A stretch of DNA of 64,000 nt from DATDPM01 sp963841995 (lineage in GTDB: Bacteria; Pseudomonadota; Alphaproteobacteria; DATDPM01), in assembly GCA_963841995.1 (NCBI GenBank), contig CAWJEX010000018.1:62001-126000 (forward strand), in the 5' to 3' direction. The position numbers and the translations under genes were made by a program. Of the stretch, positions 44,689-52,410 are shown piece after piece. Positions within the stretch are counted from its first letter, which is position 1. Each line of letters starts with the position of its first letter. The notes under the pieces are model-generated. The model was not told where the DNA came from. It ran no database searches and saw only the letters and a list, made by a program, of their open reading frames with translations.

Positions 44689-45645
44689 ATGAAGAGATTG
44701 AATGGCAGAAGGATCGTTCCCTTGGCGGTAGCCGCGAGCCTGCTTTTCGTCGCGGGTCCGGCGCGGGCAATCGATTGGGCCGGGGTGCAAGGCAAAGATA
44801 TCACGGTTTTCTATCCGGGTCAGACCTCGTGGGAATGGGCGCTGACGGAAAGCGATCACAGCGGCGCGCCCAAGTTCCGCGGCGGCAAAAATTGCTTCGA
44901 CTGTCACGATGGCGAGCAGAAGAAAATCGGCGATGAAATCGTCTCCGGGAAGAATCACGAATCGAGTCCGATCCCCAACAAGCCCGGCAGCCTGACGGTG
45001 AACGTCAAGACCGCGCACGACGATCAGAAACTGTATATCCGCCTTGAGTGGGCCGGCGCCCCGCCGGCGGGCGGCAAGAAGATGGACGCGGATTTCGAGA
45101 GCAAAGCCACCGTCATGATCGACGACGGCCACGTGGTCGAAATGACGCGGGCGGGCTGCTGGTCGGCCTGCCATGACGATGCGATCGGTATGCCGAGCGC
45201 GACCGCCGGAAAGGAAATCACCAAATACCTTCCCGAATCGCGCACCAAGCTCACGCGCCAGGGAGGCGGCGACAATATCAAACCGCAGGCCGATCTCGAC
45301 GGGTTGCTGCAAGAGGGCAAATTCCTGGAGTACTGGCAAGCCCGGCTCAACAAGGACAAGCCCGCGGTGGCGGCCGACGGCTATATCCTCGACAAGCGGC
45401 ACCAGAACGACACGCCGGCGGTCGCCGTCGAGGGCGGGTACAGCGGCGACAAGTGGGTCGTGGTGCTGAGCCGCCCCCTCAAGGCTTCAGGTCCGGGCCA
45501 CAAGGATATCGCGCCGGGCAAGACTTACAGCTTGGGCTTTGCCATTCACGACGATTACACCGCACACCGCTTCCATTTCGTGTCCTTGGCGACGACGATG
45601 GTGCTCGATTCGGGAACGGCGGATTTCGTGGCAGCCAAGAAATGA
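44689..45645 (+). CDS. Ethylbenzene-dehydrogenase-type heme protein with CxxCH and CxxxCH motifs
   Basis: 318 residues, exported (signal to about residue 27, ARA). The first part carries CFDCH (69-73). The second, residues 100-310, has the beta-sandwich pattern of the EB_dh/DMSO-reductase-like heme-binding family (LTVNVKTAHDDQKLYIRLEWAG ... ATVMIDDGH ... YSLGFAIHDDYTAHRFHFVSL). Within it GCWSACHDD (157-162) is a CxxxCH, an unusual heme c or metal-binding motif. EB_dh domains are electron-transfer subunits that pass electrons from a catalytic partner. Here no such partner is present; it stands between a tetraheme and a decaheme cytochrome, so may link them. ATG at 44689 with GGAGG upstream. 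Confidence 0.8.
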   Translation: MKRLNGRRIVPLAVAASLLFVAGPARAIDWAGVQGKDITVFYPGQTSWEWALTESDHSGAPKFRGGKNCFDCHDGEQKKIGDEIVSGKNHESSPIPNKPGSLTVNVKTAHDDQKLYIRLEWAGAPPAGGKKMDADFESKATVMIDDGHVVEMTRAGCWSACHDDAIGMPSATAGKEITKYLPESRTKLTRQGGGDNIKPQADLDGLLQEGKFLEYWQARLNKDKPAVAADGYILDKRHQNDTPAVAVEGGYSGDKWVVVLSRPLKASGPGHKDIAPGKTYSLGFAIHDDYTAHRFHFVSLATTMVLDSGTADFVAAKK

Positions 45646-45778
45646 CGGCGGCACGGTTTTTCGAAAGCAGGGAGATGCGGTAGAGGTAGGAGATGTGGTA
45701 GAGGTGACGACGGGATTGTAAAATTTCGGGGATCGTAAAGTTTCGGGGCTCGCACGCCAAGCTGGCGGGGGATGTGAG

Positions 45779-46820
45779 ATGAAGCACTTTAGAATATTGA
45801 TTGGGGGATTAGTTTTGGCGATGGCGTCAGTGACGGCGTTGCCATCTCTCGCCGCGGAGCCGGAACAAACCACGCAAGCATCGCCTCCTGCCGCGGCCTC
45901 GGAAGCTGCGCCCGCTCCTGCTGCGGCCGGCGAAGCTGCCGCGGGAGGGCCGCAATATAATCCGCTCGGCGCCAAGGCATGCACGAGGTGCCACGACGAG
46001 CATAGTCCCTGGCCGGTCCTCGATATCTTGAATACGCCTCACGCGGTGAAAGGCGACAGCCGTACGCCGTTCGCGGCGCATGCGTGCGAGTTCGTGCCAC
46101 GGCGCCAGCCCGGAACACATGCTTCCACCAGCGAATGGGGCTAAGCGAATTTTGCCAACGGTGGTGTTCAGCGGCCCCAATGCGTCGCCCGTTGCGCAGC
46201 GCGTCGCGGTTTGCCTGTCCTGCCACGAATCGGGTCTGCGCATGAACTGGCAAGGCAGCCAGCACCAATCGAACGACGTCGCCTGCTCCAGTTGCCACAC
46301 CATCCATACGCAGAAGGACCCGGTGCTGGTCAAAGCTTCACAGCCGACGGTGTGCTTCAGCTGTCACGCCGAGCAGCGGGCGCAGAGCTTTGAATTTTCA
46401 CACCACCCGATCCGCGAAGGTAAGGTGGTCTGCGCCGATTGCCATAATCCTCATGGCTCGCCTGGCCCAAAGCTGCTGAAGGAGTTTACCGTCAACGAGA
46501 CCTGCTACACCTGCCATGCCGAGAAACGCGGTCCCCTGCTGTGGGAGCATGAGCCGGTGCGCGAAGATTGCACGAATTGTCACACCCCCCATGGCTCGAC
46601 CCAGGCTCGTCTGCTGAAAGAACGTCCGCCGTATCTGTGCCAGAATTGCCATGACGGGACGTTCCATCCGGGCGAGCCCTATAGCGGCCAGAACGTGGCG
46701 GGCCAGACTTTCAACGGCGCCATAACCGCGAAATTCCAGTTTTTCGGCCGGTCCTGTGTTAACTGCCATTCGCAAATCCACGGCTCGAACAGCCCAAGCG
46801 GTGCCTACTTCATGCGTTAA
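45779..46820 (+). CDS. Decaheme cytochrome c of the MtrA/DmsE/PioA family, one frameshift inside a heme motif
   Basis: Periplasmic electron conduit that sits inside an MtrB-type barrel. Signal peptide MKHFRILIGGLVLAMASVTALPSLAA, a 30-residue Ala/Pro linker, then ten heme motifs in order: CTRCH, CESCH, CLSCH, CSSCH, CFSCH, CADCH, CYTCH, CTNCH, CQNCH, CVNCH. Ten is the family count, and GxHFHH-like spacing (SHHPIREGKVVCADCHNPHGS) is typical. The second motif is broken as read: one extra T at 46091-46092 makes CEFVP and a stop at 46142; removing it gives CESCHGASPEHM in frame with the rest. Corrected length about 346 residues. The 130 bases upstream hold short tandem repeats. No extra N-terminal domain as in PioA. 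Confidence 0.85.
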
Positions 46821-46852
46821 GCGCGATGCGTTGGAAATTAATAGGTGCAACT

Positions 46853-49330
46853 ATGAAACGCATACTGATCGCCACAGTTGTAGCCACGACAAGCCTACTG
46901 CCGTTTTCAGCTGGCGCGGAGGATTCCGGGTCCGCTGCCGGAAACGCCGCGGCGGAGCAGAAACCGGAGCCGGTCCAAGCCAAGAACCTCGAGGCTGGGG
47001 ATGTCGCCGCTGCGCAGAACCCGGAGCTGGGATGCGACAGCGAGTTCGGTATCTCAAAGGCGCCACCGAGGTTCGCTTGGGAGCCGATACCGGAGGCGAG
47101 CGCGAACGCCGCTGGAGAGCAGAAACCGGAAGCAGCCTCTACCAACGAGTTTGAGATCGGGGCCGCCGCCCCTGAGCAGAAAGCGCCGCCGATCTGTACC
47201 AATGAGATCGACGCGGGGGTAGGGGGCGGCTTATTGCGCGGGCAGTACTACAAATTTGGCCGCTTCACCGGGATCGTGGACCCGGTTTTCGGGATCGGCG
47301 GCGTCACCATACGCGGTCGCGACCCCTGGGATTCGGGCGGCACCCATTACTGGGATATCGAAGGGTCCGATCTTGGCCTGGACGACCGGTCGGCGAGCAT
47401 CAATTACGGCCAGCAGGGTTCATGGGGGATCAAACTCTATTACGACGGGATCCCAAATTTTAATTCGCAAAGCTTCCAAAGCATCTTTAACAAAGATGGG
47501 ACCTTGGGGTCGGGTATTGCACCGGGAAGCGTGAACAACGCGAGGACGCTGACCAACAAGCTGCAGAACTATGATGTGAGTACTCAGAGGGACATCTTCG
47601 GGGGAAACGCCAACTACCAGTCGGGCGATTGGTCGTTTACGGCCGGCGCCCGGCACGAGCACAAGGACGGCCTCAAAGAGGATTCATTCTTGTTCGGCTC
47701 ATCCCCGGTCTCACCATCCACTTCCAACGTGAGCAGCGGCGCGCTGATGTACTTTCCCGAGGCGGTGGACTATGACACCGACCGTTACGACGCCACGATG
47801 GCCTACAACGGGGCGGACCTCCAGGTACAATTTGGTAATACCTTTTCAAATTTTACCGACAATGTGAACGCCTACAACGTCAAGAATCCCTTCGCGCTGA
47901 CCACGGGCTACGGCGCTGGCTTTAATCCAGCCAACCTCAGCGCTAACATCAGTGCACCCCCTAGCAACTTGGCCGATCAGATCAAGTTCCAACTCGCGTT
48001 CAACCTAGCCCCGAAGACGCGGCTGAATGTCAACCTCGGTACAGGGGTGCAGATGCAGAACGAAGCATTCCCGCCCGAGACCGGCAATCCTTACGCGACA
48101 GGATCTTTCATCCCGCGCTCCAGCTTTAACGGCCTGATTATACCCACCTTGGGCAACGTGGCCTTGACGTCCGAGCCGCTGCCGAAGCTGAATGTGCGAG
48201 CCAGCTACACCATCGACGACCGCGACAATCTCAGCCCGCGCAACAATTATGTCTTTAATCTGGGCGACGTCGCCGCGGCGTCGAGCCAGTTCAATCTGCC
48301 TTACAGCTTCATGCACCAGACCGCCAAGCTGGAGGCCGGCTACAGGGTGCTGCCAGAGACCAAAGTCACTCTAGGCTACACCTTCGACGACACTCACCGC
48401 AGCTATGCGGATACAGGCGACGTTACGGAGAACACCTTTTTAGCCAAGGTGCGTAGTGCCTTCGACGACGGGTTAAGTGGCTCCCTCGGTTACTCGCACG
48501 CCATCCGCGTAGCAAGTAACTATAACGAGGCTTCTCCGTGGGGCTATTTCCTTCCAAACGGTTCGGGCACAAGCGTGGACTTCGCGGGCTTGTTCAAGTA
48601 TTTCGAAGCCTCCCGCAACCGCGACGAGGTCAAAGGTACACTGGACGCCGAGTTGCAGCGGGGCCTCATGGGTACCCTAGTGCTCAAATTTGACAACGAC
48701 GACTACCCGGACTCGACGCTGGGCATGAGGAGCAACACTAACTTCTCGATAGGGCCGGACCTCAGCTATCAGCCGACCAAGACGACCACAACGCACTTTT
48801 ACTACACCTACCAACGAACCTTCTATGATCAAAACGATATCTATTCGACAAGTACCAGCTGCAACTCGAACGGTTCCACCATTACGCCGACCTGTAACGG
48901 CGAATGGCACGGTAAGACCACCGATCAGGTCCACACTGTTGGATTCGAGGGTGAATGGGAGGCCATCCCCAGCGTGTTTAAGCTCACCGCGACCTATAAC
49001 TTCTCCTATGGTGACACCGCCTACTCCGTCGCCGACGGCGGCGCCTTCGCACTCTGCGGCGGGGCCTGCCCCGGTGCCGCCAACGCCAGCCTTGTCACGG
49101 CACCCCTGCCCGACGTGACGTCAATGCTCAACAGCTTCACCTTGCGCGGGGAATACAAGTTACAGAAAAACCTGACGCTATATATGGGCAACACCTTCGA
49201 GCGGTTCGTCGTTGAGGATTTTGCTTACGATTACGGAGCCACGCAGTACTCGACCGGTCTGCTGTCGGGCGACTTAAAGCCTAGTTACACGGTCGATATC
49301 GTAACGGCCGGCCTGCGCTATAGCTTCTGA
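46853..49330 (+). CDS. MtrB/PioB/DmsF-type outer-membrane beta-barrel
   Basis: 825 residues. Signal peptide MKRILIATVVATTSLLPFSAGA, then about 100 residues with imperfect Glu/Pro/Ala repeats (AEQKPEPVQAKNLEAGD, GEQKPEAASTNEFEIGA), and a large barrel: GGLLRGQYYKFGRFTGI, GRDPWDSGGTHYWDIEGSDLGLDDRSASINYGQQGSWGIKLYYDGIP are the family blocks at its start, and it ends TAGLRYSF with the terminal Phe of barrels. MtrB-type proteins wrap the decaheme protein and carry electrons across the outer membrane. The CxxC pair at the N-terminus of Shewanella MtrB is not obvious; single Cys occur at about residues 62 and 118. Start at 46853, 32 bases after the decaheme gene. Confidence 0.88.
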   Translation: MKRILIATVVATTSLLPFSAGAEDSGSAAGNAAAEQKPEPVQAKNLEAGDVAAAQNPELGCDSEFGISKAPPRFAWEPIPEASANAAGEQKPEAASTNEFEIGAAAPEQKAPPICTNEIDAGVGGGLLRGQYYKFGRFTGIVDPVFGIGGVTIRGRDPWDSGGTHYWDIEGSDLGLDDRSASINYGQQGSWGIKLYYDGIPNFNSQSFQSIFNKDGTLGSGIAPGSVNNARTLTNKLQNYDVSTQRDIFGGNANYQSGDWSFTAGARHEHKDGLKEDSFLFGSSPVSPSTSNVSSGALMYFPEAVDYDTDRYDATMAYNGADLQVQFGNTFSNFTDNVNAYNVKNPFALTTGYGAGFNPANLSANISAPPSNLADQIKFQLAFNLAPKTRLNVNLGTGVQMQNEAFPPETGNPYATGSFIPRSSFNGLIIPTLGNVALTSEPLPKLNVRASYTIDDRDNLSPRNNYVFNLGDVAAASSQFNLPYSFMHQTAKLEAGYRVLPETKVTLGYTFDDTHRSYADTGDVTENTFLAKVRSAFDDGLSGSLGYSHAIRVASNYNEASPWGYFLPNGSGTSVDFAGLFKYFEASRNRDEVKGTLDAELQRGLMGTLVLKFDNDDYPDSTLGMRSNTNFSIGPDLSYQPTKTTTTHFYYTYQRTFYDQNDIYSTSTSCNSNGSTITPTCNGEWHGKTTDQVHTVGFEGEWEAIPSVFKLTATYNFSYGDTAYSVADGGAFALCGGACPGAANASLVTAPLPDVTSMLNSFTLRGEYKLQKNLTLYMGNTFERFVVEDFAYDYGATQYSTGLLSGDLKPSYTVDIVTAGLRYSF

Positions 49331-49423
49331 CGCTCATCCTGGGCCGGGACGGCCGCCCGAACTGCCCGGCCGCGTGTGCTCCTTGCGGGGCGCCCGCGGC
49401 CCGGTTATTTTCATGAGACTCCC

Positions 49424-51412
49424 ATGATCGCGGAAATTGGCCATTACGCCCTGGTTCTGGCGCTCGTCGTCGCCCTCGTGCAGGCGAGCGTGCCGCTTTA
49501 CGGCGCTGCCCGCGGCAATGCGTCGTTCGTCGCCCTGGCGCGTCCGGCGGCGCAGGTCCAGTTCGCCCTCGTCCTGACGGCTTTTCTGGCGCTGGTCTAT
49601 GCCTTCGTGGTCTCGGACTTTTCGGTCTATGTCGTGGCGAACAATTCCCACTCCACCATGCCGCTCTTGTATCGAATCACCGGCGTGTGGGGAAACCACG
49701 AGGGTTCGATGGTGCTGTGGGTGCTGATCCTGACCCTGTTCGGCGCCGCGGTTGCGACCTTCGGCGGCAATCTGCCGCCCGCCCTTCAGGCGCGCGTACT
49801 GGCGGTGCAAGCGATGATCGGGGCCGGATTCTTCATGTTCATTCTCTTTACCTCGGATCCCTTCGCGCGTGTGCTGCCGCCGCCGGCGGACGGCCAGGGA
49901 CTCAACCCTTTGCTTCAGGATCCGGGCCTCGCCTCGCACCCGCCCTTCCTCTACCTCGGCTATGTCGGCTTCTCGATGGCCTTCTCGTTCGCGGTCGCGG
50001 CGCTGATCGAGGGGCGGGTCGACGCCGTCTGGGCGCGCTGGGTGCGGCCTTGGACTCTCGCCGCTTGGTGCGCGCTCACCCTCGGGATCGCCTTGGGCAG
50101 CTGGTGGGCCTATTACACTCTCGGCTGGGGCGGCTTCTGGGCCTGGGATCCGGTTGAAAACGCCTCCTTCATGCCCTGGCTCGCGGGCACGGCGCTCCTG
50201 CATTCGGCGATCGTTGTCGAAAAGCGCGATGCGCTCAAAAGCTGGACGGTGTTGCTCGCGATCGTCACCTTCTCCCTCAGTCTCATCGGCACCTTCCTGG
50301 TGCGCTCGGGCGTGCTCAGCTCGGTGCACGCCTTCGCGACCGATCCCACACGTGGCGTGTTCATCCTCGCCCTGCTGGTGGTGACGATCGGCGGCTCGCT
50401 GCTGCTTTACGCGGCGCGCGCGCCGGCGCTTTCCCCCAGCGGATTGTTCGCGCCCGTGAGCCGCGAGGGAGCCCTCGTGCTCAACAATCTGCTGCTCGGA
50501 AGCGCCGCGGCGACCGTCTTCATCGGCACTCTCTATCCGCTCTTCCTCGATGTCATCGGTGGCGCCAAAGTCTCGGTCGGCGCGCCGTATTTCAACATGA
50601 CCTTTACGCCGCTGATCGCGCCGCTGCTTGTCGTGGTCGTGATCGGCCCCTGTCTCGCCTGGAAACGCGCGGATCTGCTCGGCGCGCTTCAACGCATGTG
50701 GCTCGCCGCGGGCGCGGCACTGCTCGTCGCCCTCGGCACTTGGTATGTCCGCTTCGGGGGCCCGGTCTTGGCCGTGCTCGGCATGGGGCTCGCCGCCTGG
50801 CTCGTGGTCGGCGCCTTCGCCGAGTTGGCCGATCGGATCAAGCTCTTGGAGGCCTCCTGGACAGAGAAGTGGCAGCGCGCCCGCCGTCTTCCGCGCGCCG
50901 CTTACGGCACCGCCTTCGCCCACGCCGGTCTCGGCATCAGCCTTGCCGGCATCATCGGCATGACCGCGTGGAAGATCGAGCATATTCAGATCATGCACGC
51001 CGGCGAGGCGGTCGATCTCGCCGGCTACACTGTGCGGCTCGATGACGTTGCGCCCCACGACGGCGCGAACTATTTGGGCCAGCGCGCCACCATTACGGTG
51101 AGCCACGACGGTCGGCAGGTCGCCACCATGTTTCCTGAAAAGCGCCACTTCCCGGTGGCAGACCAGGATACCACCGAGACGGCGATCCACACCTGGGGTA
51201 TCGCCGATATTTACGCCGTACTCGCCGACGGCGACGGCAATGGCGGTTGGACGATCCGGCTCTACTACAATCCGCTTGCACCCTTTATCTGGCTCGGCGC
51301 GGTGGTAATGGTGTTCGGAGGTCTGATCTCGCTCAGCGATCGTCGTTATCGCGTCGGTGCGCCGGCGCGGCGGCACTTACCGTCCGGAGTCGCGGCGGCG
51401 ATCGTGAATTGA
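49424..51412 (+). CDS. ccmF: Cytochrome c heme lyase subunit CcmF
   Basis: 662 residues, about 14 transmembrane helices. It joins heme to apocytochromes in the periplasm with CcmH. The WWD heme-handling motif is present (GSWWAYYTLGWGGFWAWDPVENASFMPW), and conserved His and the hydrophobic pattern match CcmF along the whole length. Start ATG at 49424. Starts 93 bases after the MtrB-type gene and 6 bases before ccmG, so ccmFGHI are one operon, possibly transcribed from the cytochrome genes. ccmABCDE are not in the window. Confidence 0.95.
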   Translation: MIAEIGHYALVLALVVALVQASVPLYGAARGNASFVALARPAAQVQFALVLTAFLALVYAFVVSDFSVYVVANNSHSTMPLLYRITGVWGNHEGSMVLWVLILTLFGAAVATFGGNLPPALQARVLAVQAMIGAGFFMFILFTSDPFARVLPPPADGQGLNPLLQDPGLASHPPFLYLGYVGFSMAFSFAVAALIEGRVDAVWARWVRPWTLAAWCALTLGIALGSWWAYYTLGWGGFWAWDPVENASFMPWLAGTALLHSAIVVEKRDALKSWTVLLAIVTFSLSLIGTFLVRSGVLSSVHAFATDPTRGVFILALLVVTIGGSLLLYAARAPALSPSGLFAPVSREGALVLNNLLLGSAAATVFIGTLYPLFLDVIGGAKVSVGAPYFNMTFTPLIAPLLVVVVIGPCLAWKRADLLGALQRMWLAAGAALLVALGTWYVRFGGPVLAVLGMGLAAWLVVGAFAELADRIKLLEASWTEKWQRARRLPRAAYGTAFAHAGLGISLAGIIGMTAWKIEHIQIMHAGEAVDLAGYTVRLDDVAPHDGANYLGQRATITVSHDGRQVATMFPEKRHFPVADQDTTETAIHTWGIADIYAVLADGDGNGGWTIRLYYNPLAPFIWLGAVVMVFGGLISLSDRRYRVGAPARRHLPSGVAAAIVN

Positions 51413-51418
51413 GGCGCC

Positions 51419-51949
51419 ATGCGACGGCATCTTCTTTTTATTCTGCCGCTGCTGCTTTTTCTTGGTCTCGCAGCGGCATTCTTCGCCGGCCTCGACCGCG
51501 ATCCGCACTTTGTCCCCTCCGCCCTCATCGACAAGCCGGCGCCCGAATTCGCCCTGCCAGCCCTGCTCGATGACCGGCCCGGCTTGGCGACGGCCGATCT
51601 CAAGGGCAGGGTGGCGCTGGTGAATGTCTTCGCCTCGTGGTGCGTGCCTTGCCGCCTCGAGCATCCCATGCTCATGCGACTCGCCAAGGACGGCGTCGAG
51701 CTTGACGCCATCGATTACAAGGACAACCGCGAGGACGCGAAGCTCTGGTTGACCAATCTTGGCGACCCCTACAAACGCGTCGGCGCCGACGTTGCGGGCG
51801 TGGTCGGCATCGATTGGGGCGTCTACGGCGTGCCCGAGACCTTCGTGATCGACCGCGACGGAATCATCCGGTTCAAGCAGGTCGGCCCGCTATCGGCTGA
51901 TGTGATCCAGGATACGATCATGCCGCTGGTGTCGCAGCTCTCGAAGTGA
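51419..51949 (+). CDS. ccmG: Thiol:disulfide interchange protein CcmG/DsbE
   Basis: 176 residues: one N-terminal membrane anchor (LLFILPLLLFLGLAAAFFAGL) and a periplasmic thioredoxin domain with the active site WCVPC in VNVFASWCVPCRLEHP and the cis-Pro loop GVYGVPETFVID. It reduces the cysteine pair of apocytochrome CxxCH before heme attachment. Overlaps ccmH at its stop. Confidence 0.95.
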   Translation: MRRHLLFILPLLLFLGLAAAFFAGLDRDPHFVPSALIDKPAPEFALPALLDDRPGLATADLKGRVALVNVFASWCVPCRLEHPMLMRLAKDGVELDAIDYKDNREDAKLWLTNLGDPYKRVGADVAGVVGIDWGVYGVPETFVIDRDGIIRFKQVGPLSADVIQDTIMPLVSQLSK

Positions 51950-52410
51950 TGCGCGTTCTGGCTTTCATTCTCGGAATTCTGTGGGCGGCGTCGGCTGCGG
52001 CGGCATTGCCGAACGAGATGCTCGCCGATCCCGGGCTCGAGGCGCGGGCGCGCGAGATCAGCAAGGAGCTGCGCTGCCTCGTCTGTCAGAACCAGTCGAT
52101 TGATGAATCCAATGCCGACCTCGCCCATGATTTGCGGCTTCTGGTGCGTGAACGCCTCAAGGCGGGCGACAGCGATGCGCAGGTGCTCGCTTACATCGTC
52201 AATCGCTACGGCCAGTTCGTGCTGTTGAAGCCTCCGGTCGAGCCCGCCACCTATTTGCTCTGGCTCACGCCTGCGCTCGCCGTCGTGCTGGGCGCCACCG
52301 GGATCGTCGTTTACATGCGGCGCCGGCGCGGCATTGCGGTCGAGCCGACGGCGCTCAGCGCGGCGGAGGAAGCGAGGCTCAAGAGAATTCTCGAGGAGCG
52401 CGAGGCGTGA
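51949..52410 (+). CDS. ccmH: Cytochrome c-type biogenesis protein CcmH (CcmL type)
   Basis: About 153 residues. Signal peptide, then the redox motif LRCLVCQNQSIDESNADLAHDLR with both Cys, and a C-terminal membrane helix (YLLWLTPALAVVLGATGIVVYM). It works with CcmG to keep apocytochrome thiols reduced. ATG overlaps the ccmG stop (TGATG). No TPR part: that is the separate ccmI gene, the alphaproteobacterial arrangement. Confidence 0.93.
   Translation: MRVLAFILGILWAASAAAALPNEMLADPGLEARAREISKELRCLVCQNQSIDESNADLAHDLRLLVRERLKAGDSDAQVLAYIVNRYGQFVLLKPPVEPATYLLWLTPALAVVLGATGIVVYMRRRRGIAVEPTALSAAEEARLKRILEEREA

Noticed and set aside
49334..51376. 680-residue open frame on the minus strand
   Set aside because: It is antisense to ccmF, whose membrane and WWD motifs are clear. 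The translation is charged low complexity, a product of high-GC third positions.
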